DNA of 9,846 nt from an uncultured bacterium (GTDB lineage Bacteria; Bacillota; Clostridia; Lachnospirales; Lachnospiraceae). A model generated the notes under the pieces. The model searched no databases, was not told where the DNA came from, and saw nothing but the letters and a program-made list of their open reading frames with translations. The translations under genes and the position numbers were made by a program. The stretch is from the NCBI GenBank assembly GCA_947086625.1, contig CAMTZV010000015.1, positions 1-9,846 on the forward strand. The letters run 5' to 3'. Every line of letters begins with the position of its first letter. Position 1 is the first letter of the stretch. Positions 1 through 5,675 of this stretch are shown here, piece after piece.

Positions 1-19
1 GATAAGGAAGGACAAGGCA

Positions 20-757
20 ATGGTCAGTCAATCGAAGGGATTTTGTAAATACTGCGGAAAAGAGTATACGCGGGGAGGAATGTATCGGCATATATGTACC
101 TGCAGGGAACGCAAAAAAGCTTTGGGAGCAGAGACAGGAAAACAGGAGGGCGGATATTTTCAGATGCTGCTCTACGGAAAGTATGACGGCGACTACTGGC
201 TTTTGATTGAGATGGAAGAGACTGCCACGCTGGAGGAGCTGGATCGGTTTATCCGCGATATCTGGGTGGAGTGCTGCGGACATCTGAGCGCGTTTAATAT
301 CGAAGGGACGTGCTATGAGCCGTGCATGGACGGGGAGGACGACTGGTACGGCGCGTCTGAAGAAGACATGAGCTGTATGCTGAAGGATGTTTTGCATCAG
401 GGGCTTGTCATGGGCTATCAGTATGACTTTGGATCGACGACAGAGCTTGTGATCAAGGTGCTGGGACATGGGGCCGGAGCTGTAAACGGGGATGCGGTTA
501 CGATTTTATCCAGGAATATTCCGCCGGAGATTTTTTGCTCCAAATGCGGGAGAAGGCCGGCGGAGTGGATTTCGCCGTGGCGCTATTATGAGGCCGACGC
601 GTTTCGCTGCGGGAAATGCTTAGAGGAAGAGGAGGAGCAGAATCCGGATAGTGAGGAATGGTATCTGCCGGTGTGCAACTCTCCGCGGATGGGTGTGTGC
701 GGCTACGAGGGAAGCAGTATTTACCCGGATGTCTTTTTGCCGGATAAAAAGGCCTGA
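20..757 (+). CDS. pRiA4b ORF-3-like protein with N- and C-terminal zinc-binding-type Cys clusters
   Basis: This 245-residue protein is recognisable as a plasmid pRiA4b ORF-3-like protein (often labelled 'IS1096 passenger TnpR-like'). The core runs from about residue 45 to 150: a beta strand with YWLLIEM near 59-65, then LEELDRFIRDIW (71-82), then the YDFGSTTEL stretch at 135-143, which is typical of the family. Ahead of the core is a C-x2-C (C9, C12), H24, C26/C28 cluster that looks like a small zinc finger. Behind it are C-x2-C pairs at 173/176 and 197/200, an acidic run (202-206), and a closing PVCNSPRMGVCGYEG motif. The start is supported by an AAGGAAGG ribosome binding site at 5-12. The biochemical role of the family is unknown to me. 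The name comes from genes found near mobile elements, and no transposase or element end is visible here. It is probably a soluble cytoplasmic protein. Family call fairly firm; function open. Confidence 0.8.
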   Translation: MVSQSKGFCKYCGKEYTRGGMYRHICTCRERKKALGAETGKQEGGYFQMLLYGKYDGDYWLLIEMEETATLEELDRFIRDIWVECCGHLSAFNIEGTCYEPCMDGEDDWYGASEEDMSCMLKDVLHQGLVMGYQYDFGSTTELVIKVLGHGAGAVNGDAVTILSRNIPPEIFCSKCGRRPAEWISPWRYYEADAFRCGKCLEEEEEQNPDSEEWYLPVCNSPRMGVCGYEGSSIYPDVFLPDKKA

Positions 758-817
758 CGGGAAAGGGGATGTCTGTGGCGGGTGGCTGAAAACGGCTGCC
801 GCATAAAGGAGAAGCAC

Positions 818-1348
818 ATGTTGTCGATTGACGAACACAAAGCAGAATACTGGCTGGAGAAGCTGGAAGCAAGTCCCAGAGGGCAGCGGGCCATGGGATT
901 TTTTTTGGAGGGTTATAACTGTACGCAGGCGGTGACGCTGGCATTTTCGGATCTGATCGGGATGGATGAGAAAACGCTGCTGCGCATGAGCTCGTCGTTT
1001 GGCGGCGGTATGGGAAGGCTGCGCGAGGTGTGCGGAGCGGTGAGCGGCATGTTTCTTGTGGCAGGCTTTCTGTACGGCTATGATACGCCGGGCGCGGCCG
1101 GTCAGCAGGACAAGGCAGCGCACTACGCGCGTATTCAGGAGCTGGCGGGTGAGTACCGGGCTGTCAACGGCTCGATTGTGTGCCGGGAGCTGCTTGGGCT
1201 TGGGACGAGCGGGGCGGATGCGCCCACACCGGAGCCCAGAACGGCGGAATATTACAAAAAGCGCCCGTGCGGTCAGGTAATCGGGATAGCCGCGGCAATT
1301 ATGGAGCAATATGTGGCGGAGCATCCCTGTGAGGGAAATTTGGCCTGA
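818..1348 (+). CDS. C_GCAxxG_C_C family protein (putative redox protein)
   Basis: This 176-residue protein carries the hallmark cysteine pattern of the C_GCAxxG_C_C family: C35 in YNCTQAV, C72 in the VCGAVSG core (preceded by the glycine-rich FGGGMGR at 61-67), C122 in VCRELLG, and C151 in RPCGQVIGIAA. The family is thought to be redox- or metal-related because of the conserved cysteines, but no reaction is established. I chose the ATG at 818 because an AAAGGAG site lies at 805-811, six bases upstream. An in-frame GTG at 782 would add 12 residues but has no comparable ribosome binding site. The gene follows the preceding one by 60 bp on the same strand, so co-transcription is possible but not shown. 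The hydrophobic stretch at 75-87 contains the conserved motif end and is more likely a buried helix than a membrane segment. Confidence 0.85.
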   Translation: MLSIDEHKAEYWLEKLEASPRGQRAMGFFLEGYNCTQAVTLAFSDLIGMDEKTLLRMSSSFGGGMGRLREVCGAVSGMFLVAGFLYGYDTPGAAGQQDKAAHYARIQELAGEYRAVNGSIVCRELLGLGTSGADAPTPEPRTAEYYKKRPCGQVIGIAAAIMEQYVAEHPCEGNLA

Positions 1349-1416
1349 GAGATCCGCGAGAGTATGGGCCGGGGCAGCATGGACGGCTGCCGACATTCCA
1401 TGGAAGGAGTTTACGC

Positions 1417-2766
1417 ATGAAAAGGGTTATTACATACGGAACCTTTGACCTGTTTCATCAGGGTCATCTGAATCTGTTGACACGGGCAAAAAAGCTGGGT
1501 GATTACCTGATTGTGGGAGTAACCACGGAGCATTTTGACGAAGCGCGCGGCAAGGTAAATGTGATCGATTCCACACTGGAGCGGATTGAAAATGTGCGCA
1601 AGACCGGGCTTGCCGACGAGATTATTATCGAAGACCATGAGGGGCAGAAGATTGAGGATATACAGAAATATCACATCGATATTTTTACGGTCGGCTCCGA
1701 CTGGGTGGGGACGTTTGACTATCTGAACAATTTCTGTAAGGTGATCTATCTGGAGCGCACGCCGGATATCTCCTCGACGATGCTGCGCAAGAGCAGATTC
1801 CGCATCATCAATGTGGGGATCGTGGGAACCGGGCGAATGGCGCCGCGGTTTCTGGCGGAGGATAAATACGTCTCCGGCATTCATATCGTATGCGCGTACA
1901 ATCCGGAGAGGGAGAGCGGAGACGCGTTCCGCCAAAAATATGACCTTCCGGTGTACAGCGAGGATTACGAGGAATTTCTGGAAAATATCGATGCGGTCTA
2001 TATTGCGTCGCCAAACGAGACGCATTACGGGTATGCGAAGCGGGCGCTGCTTGCGGGCAGGCATGTTTTGAGCGAAAATCCCATCGCACTGTCCAAGCGC
2101 GACATGGAGGAATTATATGCGATCGCCGATGAGAAAAGCCTGGTTCTTTTAGAGGGAATCAAAACGGCGTATTGTCCGGGCTTTCAGCAGCTTTTAAATA
2201 CGGTGCAGAGCGGGAAGATCGGTGAGGTCCGCGATGTGGAGGCCTGCTTTACGAGGCTTGCGGATCCGGAGGCCAGAGAGCGCACGGACGCGGACTACGG
2301 CGGTGCGTTTCTGGAGTACGCGGCGTATACGCTGCTACCCATTTTTAAGCTGCTCGGCACGCATTATAAGGACATAAAGATCGACAGCATTCTCGACGAG
2401 AAGGGCCTTGATCTGTACACAAAGATCCAGTTGATCTACGAGCAGGGCATGGCGACCGCAAAGTGCGGCGTTGGCGTGAAGTCGGAGGGGCAGCTCGTCG
2501 TCGCGGGTACGGAAGGATATATTCTGGCGGAGTCCCCCTGGTGGCTGACAAAGAAATACGAGGTGCGCTACGAGGATCCGAGCGTCATCGATGTGTTTGA
2601 GCCGCGCTTTCAGGGCGACGGACTGCGCTATGAGATCAGCGAGTTTGCGTCGAAGATCAACGGTCTGGAGCGCGCGGCCTATAAGCTGACAAAGGAAGAG
2701 ATCATGGCGATCTCGGAGATCACCGAGCACTTTATGAAAATGAGGATGGAGCAGAGGAACCAATGA
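1417..2766 (+). CDS. Fused cytidylyltransferase (TagD-like) / Gfo/Idh/MocA oxidoreductase
   Basis: This 449-residue protein has two domains. Residues 1-128 match glycerol-3-phosphate cytidylyltransferase (TagD-like): YGTFDLFHQGH contains the HxGH nucleotide-binding signature (14-17), GSDW lies at 93-96, and RTPDISST (114-121) corresponds to the RTxGISTT signature. Such domains join CTP to a phosphorylated polyol or alcohol to give a CDP derivative and pyrophosphate. Residues 131-449 follow almost without linker and form a Gfo/Idh/MocA NAD(P)-dependent oxidoreductase: GIVGTGR (134-140) is the dinucleotide-binding loop, AVYIASPNETH lies at 193-203, and the C-terminal half is the substrate and oligomer domain. 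The usual EKP motif reads SENP at 219-222, so the characteristic lysine is Asn (codon AAT, 2077-2079). An AAGGAG site at 1404-1409 supports the start. The stop overlaps the next start (ATGA). The substrate cannot be told from sequence; glycerol phosphate or another polyol phosphate is inference. Confidence 0.9.
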   Translation: MKRVITYGTFDLFHQGHLNLLTRAKKLGDYLIVGVTTEHFDEARGKVNVIDSTLERIENVRKTGLADEIIIEDHEGQKIEDIQKYHIDIFTVGSDWVGTFDYLNNFCKVIYLERTPDISSTMLRKSRFRIINVGIVGTGRMAPRFLAEDKYVSGIHIVCAYNPERESGDAFRQKYDLPVYSEDYEEFLENIDAVYIASPNETHYGYAKRALLAGRHVLSENPIALSKRDMEELYAIADEKSLVLLEGIKTAYCPGFQQLLNTVQSGKIGEVRDVEACFTRLADPEARERTDADYGGAFLEYAAYTLLPIFKLLGTHYKDIKIDSILDEKGLDLYTKIQLIYEQGMATAKCGVGVKSEGQLVVAGTEGYILAESPWWLTKKYEVRYEDPSVIDVFEPRFQGDGLRYEISEFASKINGLERAAYKLTKEEIMAISEITEHFMKMRMEQRNQ

Positions 2767-3755
2767 TTCGATTAGGCGTGATAGGGACAGGCCGGATCGC
2801 GGCGAGATTTGTGAGGGATGCGGGTCTGGTTCCGGAGGTTCAGACGGCCTGCGTGTACAATCCGCACACGGGCAGCGCCGATGCGTTTGCGAATGCGCAT
2901 GGCATCGGGATGGCGACAGACGACTGGGAGCGGCTTCTCTCAGCGGTGGACGCGGTCTACGTTGCATCGCCGCACGGCACGCATGTGGATTATGTGAAGC
3001 GTGCGCTTTTGGGCGGAAAGCATGTGCTCTGCGAAAAGCCGATGGCATTTTCCGGGGATGAGGCGGCGGAGCTCTTTGCGCTCGCATCAAAGCGGGGGCT
3101 TGTGTTGATGGAGGCGGTAAAGACAAAGTATGCGCCAGGCTTCCGACATTTGATCGGGACGGCAAAGAGCGGGAAGATCGGAGCGGTGCGGGATGTGGAG
3201 GCCTGCTTTACGAAGCTGACGGATCCGGCGGGCAGAGAGCTGTCAGATCCCGTCTACGGGGGCAGCCTGATCGAGCTCGGGACGTATGTGCTGCTTCCGA
3301 TGTTCGAGCTGTTCGGGGAGCATCCGGGGAAGGTGCAGTTTCACTCGCTGCGGGACGGAAACGGGAAGGATCTGTTTACGAAAATCTGTCTGGAATACGA
3401 AGCGGGGCTCGGGCTTGGAAAGGTCGGGCTTGGCGTGAAGTCGGAGGGCGAGCTTATCATCTCCGGAACGAAGGGGTATCTCTATGCGAAAGCTCCCTGG
3501 TGGCTGACGAGAGAGTACGAGCTGCGCTATGAGGATCCGAATCAGCGGGAGCGCTTCACGTTCCCGTTTGAGAGTGACGGCCTGCAATACGAGCTGCGGG
3601 CATTTGTGGATGAGATCCGCTCAGACAGAAGGGACGACAGTGACCGAAAGGGCATGAGCGTTGCCTTTGCGGCAATTATGGGACAGTTTATGCACGGCGG
3701 GCCGAACGAAGAACGCCCGGACGCGCGGATAGGAGAAACACATGCTTCAGTTTGA
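2763..3755 (+). CDS. Gfo/Idh/MocA family oxidoreductase, stand-alone paralogue of the fused domain
   Basis: This 330-residue NAD(P)-dependent oxidoreductase has the Rossmann loop GVIGTGR at 5-11, AVYVASPHGTH at 64-74, and an intact CEKP motif (90-93) with the lysine normally involved in catalysis and cofactor positioning in this family. A GGSLIELGTY segment (167-175) precedes the C-terminal alpha/beta domain. It aligns end to end with residues 131-410 of the preceding fused protein, with many identical blocks such as DVEACFT, GVKSEG and PWWLT. It therefore arose by tandem duplication, or both derive from one ancestor. Start and previous stop overlap as ATGA, suggesting translational coupling; a GAGG site lies a few bases upstream inside the preceding gene. 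The C-terminal ~40 residues are polar and dissimilar to the paralogue. It probably reduces or oxidises a sugar or polyol precursor for the CDP-activation step, but the substrate is unknown. Confidence 0.9.
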   Translation: MIRLGVIGTGRIAARFVRDAGLVPEVQTACVYNPHTGSADAFANAHGIGMATDDWERLLSAVDAVYVASPHGTHVDYVKRALLGGKHVLCEKPMAFSGDEAAELFALASKRGLVLMEAVKTKYAPGFRHLIGTAKSGKIGAVRDVEACFTKLTDPAGRELSDPVYGGSLIELGTYVLLPMFELFGEHPGKVQFHSLRDGNGKDLFTKICLEYEAGLGLGKVGLGVKSEGELIISGTKGYLYAKAPWWLTREYELRYEDPNQRERFTFPFESDGLQYELRAFVDEIRSDRRDDSDRKGMSVAFAAIMGQFMHGGPNEERPDARIGETHASV

Positions 3756-4662
3756 GGATCGGTTTTTTGAAGAGGAGACGCGGGATGACTTTTTGATCGA
3801 ATCCATGATGAAAAAGGCATGGGCAGTGGAGCTTGAGGTTTTATCCCAGGTGGATGCGGTGTGTCAAAAATATGACATACCATATTTCGCGGCCTACGGC
3901 TCACTGCTCGGGGCGATCCGCCACAGGGGCTATATCCCGTGGGATGACGATATCGACATTGCGCTGCGGCGGGAGGACTATGTCAGGCTGCTTGCGCTTT
4001 TGCAAAAGGAGCTTCCGGAGGGGTATTTTGTAAACAGCTATTACACGTGCGAGACGCACCGCCAGCCGTGGGCGTCTGTTGTAAATACGCGCTATATCCT
4101 TCAGGACGTGGAGAAGATCCGGCAGTTCTGGGGCTGTCCGTATGTATGCGGCATCGACGTTTTTCCGATGGATTTTGTGTCCGTAAACGGGGAGGAGGAT
4201 GATGCGCAGATGAATCTGTACGCGATGACATTTGGCGTAGCGCAGAGCTTTGAGGAGTATGAGGCCAGCGGCGAGCTCTACGAGTACCTTCCTCAGATCG
4301 AGCGGCTCTGCGGCGTTTCCTTAAGCGATGACGGAACGATGCAGCGGCAGCTTTTTCTGCTTGCGGATCAGATTGCAGGATTATACCACGAGGAGGAGAG
4401 CACAGAGCTGACGCTGATCACGAGCCGTTTAAACCGCGACGACCGGAGCTTTAAATTTCCGAAGGAATGGTTTGCGAGCAGTGTGCGGGTGCCGTTTGAA
4501 ACGGTCACGATCCCCGTTCCCGCAGAATACGATCAGGCGCTGCGCATTTTTTACGGGGACAGCTATATGACGCCCGCACGGTATGACAGCGGTCATACAT
4601 ATCCGTTTTACGGGCGCCAGCAGCAGTTTTTGGACGACAACAATATCATACTTCCCCTATAG
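3742..4662 (+). CDS. LicD family phosphotransferase
   Basis: This 306-residue protein belongs to the LicD/fukutin-like family, which uses a nucleotidyltransferase-like fold to move phosphocholine or other phospho-alcohol groups from a CDP donor onto glycans. Signature elements are GSLLGAIRH (53-61), PWDDDID (66-72, acidic metal-binding residues), GIDVFPMDF (137-145), and a C-terminal SGHTYPFY box (283-290). The start overlaps the upstream oxidoreductase gene by 14 bp and has an AGGAG site at 3731-3735, so it is likely the third gene of the coupled unit. It contains no signal peptide or membrane span, so it should act on the cytoplasmic face. Its neighbours (a CDP-forming enzyme and reductases) fit a transferase for the CDP product; this is inference. 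The 3' end overlaps the converging second licD-type gene by 17 bp. Confidence 0.9.
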   Translation: MLQFEDRFFEEETRDDFLIESMMKKAWAVELEVLSQVDAVCQKYDIPYFAAYGSLLGAIRHRGYIPWDDDIDIALRREDYVRLLALLQKELPEGYFVNSYYTCETHRQPWASVVNTRYILQDVEKIRQFWGCPYVCGIDVFPMDFVSVNGEEDDAQMNLYAMTFGVAQSFEEYEASGELYEYLPQIERLCGVSLSDDGTMQRQLFLLADQIAGLYHEEESTELTLITSRLNRDDRSFKFPKEWFASSVRVPFETVTIPVPAEYDQALRIFYGDSYMTPARYDSGHTYPFYGRQQQFLDDNNIILPL

Positions 4663-5638
4663 CCTTTTGCCAGTTATGACAGAATTCCTCGATGCCGACG
4701 GTCATGCCGTCGGCATGAAATTTTTCCAAAAGAGCGGCTTCCTGCGTTTTGTAAAACGGGTATTCATGGCCGGCCGCAAATTTTACCGGCGTCATATAAT
4801 CCGGGCCGAACAGGCACGTCACCGCGCGGATGTAGTCTTTCGGAACCGGCATCCGCATTCCCTCGAACGGAAGGTAAGTGACTTCGTCGTAGAGGTCTGC
4901 GGGCCGTCCGTGTATGGGCGGGATGGCCTCGGTCAAAAACTGCAGATTGATGACCTCTCCGCAGCTCTCCTGCGGCGTTGTCCGCCCCGAAATAAAGTCG
5001 TAGAGCAGCCAGAGCTGATGCTCGATGTCCCGGCTGCGGTCCAGCGTGATGTCGCACACGCGCTCAATCTCCTTCAGCTGATCTTCCAGCAGACCTTCTT
5101 TGACGTACAGCTCCATATTGTGGATCGTGAACATCAGTGTATGGCAGATCTGAAGCTGCGCGTTGATGAATTCCGGATCCTTTGAGACGTAATCCAGCGG
5201 GAAAATGTCAACGCCGATGCGGAAATACGGAAAGCCGTGGAACCGCGACATATAGGTCGCAAGGTTCCAGTAGCGCTCGTCCGCGATCACGCGCAGGTTC
5301 GGGATGCGCGCCGCCTGCTGCAAGCGGTAGTCGTCGGTATACATGCCGGCGACAACGATACCGTCGGGAAGCTCGTCAGGAAGATAGCGGATGAGCGCGT
5401 CATAGTCCGGGCGCAGCAGCGTCATGTCAATATCGTCGTCCCAGGGGATAAAGCCCTGATGGCGGACGGCGCCCAGCAGCGTTCCTCCTGCCGCAAAGCA
5501 TTTGAGCCGGTGGCGGTCACAGACATTTAAGACGCATTCGAGTATTTCAAGCGCGGCGGCCCACGCGCGCTTCATCATCGGGCTGACGGTAAAATCCCAT
5601 CGAACCTCTTCTGAAAAAAATTCCTTTGGAAAGTGCAT
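4646..5638 (-). CDS. LicD family phosphotransferase, second copy, convergent
   Basis: This 330-residue LicD-family protein is related to the opposing LicD gene. Both begin with F-F-x-E-E-x-R-x-D-F followed by MMK[KR]AWA, carry GG/GS-T/S-LLGA[VI]RH (51-60 here) and PWDDDID (65-71), have G-[VI]-D-[IV]-FP-[LM]-D (142-149 here), and end with a GHEYPFY box (290-296). The likely activity is transfer of a phospho-alcohol group from a CDP donor to a glycan acceptor. The start is supported by a GAGAGGA-type site (complement of 5648-5654), nine bases away. It is 37 bp downstream of the glycosyltransferase gene on the same strand and so is the last gene of the minus-strand unit. The C-terminal tail (about 300-330) extends beyond the conserved box and contains the codons that form the terminator-like hairpin described separately. 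Two LicD copies could serve different acceptors or donors; that is inference. Confidence 0.9.
   Translation of the reverse strand: MHFPKEFFSEEVRWDFTVSPMMKRAWAAALEILECVLNVCDRHRLKCFAAGGTLLGAVRHQGFIPWDDDIDMTLLRPDYDALIRYLPDELPDGIVVAGMYTDDYRLQQAARIPNLRVIADERYWNLATYMSRFHGFPYFRIGVDIFPLDYVSKDPEFINAQLQICHTLMFTIHNMELYVKEGLLEDQLKEIERVCDITLDRSRDIEHQLWLLYDFISGRTTPQESCGEVINLQFLTEAIPPIHGRPADLYDEVTYLPFEGMRMPVPKDYIRAVTCLFGPDYMTPVKFAAGHEYPFYKTQEAALLEKFHADGMTVGIEEFCHNWQKAIGEV
4692..4725 (+). terminator. Terminator-like hairpin for the plus-strand unit, inside the opposing licD coding sequence
   Basis: A perfect 10-bp stem (ATGCCGACGG at 4692-4701 and CCGTCGGCAT at 4707-4716) closes a 5-base loop. After GAAA it is followed on the plus strand by five T residues (4721-4725). 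It lies 30 bases past the stop of the plus-strand licD gene, where a terminator would be expected. The same bases encode HADGMTVGI in the C-terminal tail of the minus-strand LicD. Read on the minus strand the stem is not followed by a T run, so any termination would act in one direction. The four-base gap before the T run weakens the call. Confidence 0.55.
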
Positions 5639-5675
5639 AGTGTTTGTTCCTCTCTTTCATGGGGTGCGCCCTCGG

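Noticed and set aside
20..757. Treating the pRiA4b ORF-3-like gene as evidence of an inserted mobile element.
   Set aside because: No transposase, inverted ends or target duplication is visible; the family occurs widely outside mobile elements.
782..817. GTG start at 782 for the C_GCAxxG_C_C protein.
   Set aside because: The ATG at 818 has an AAAGGAG site at proper spacing; the GTG has none.
1373..1391. Hairpin GGCAGC/GCTGCC between genes 2 and 3 as a terminator.
   Set aside because: The 6-bp stem has no following T run and lies just before a ribosome binding site.
498..1396. Long minus-strand open frames opposite the first two genes.
   Set aside because: They are antisense shadows in GC-rich coding DNA, with low-complexity Pro/Arg/Ser-rich translations and no family motifs.
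2335..3165. A 276-codon minus-strand frame opposite the oxidoreductase genes.
   Set aside because: It spans two genes with clear family motifs on the plus strand, and its own translation is Arg/Pro/His-rich without recognisable domains.
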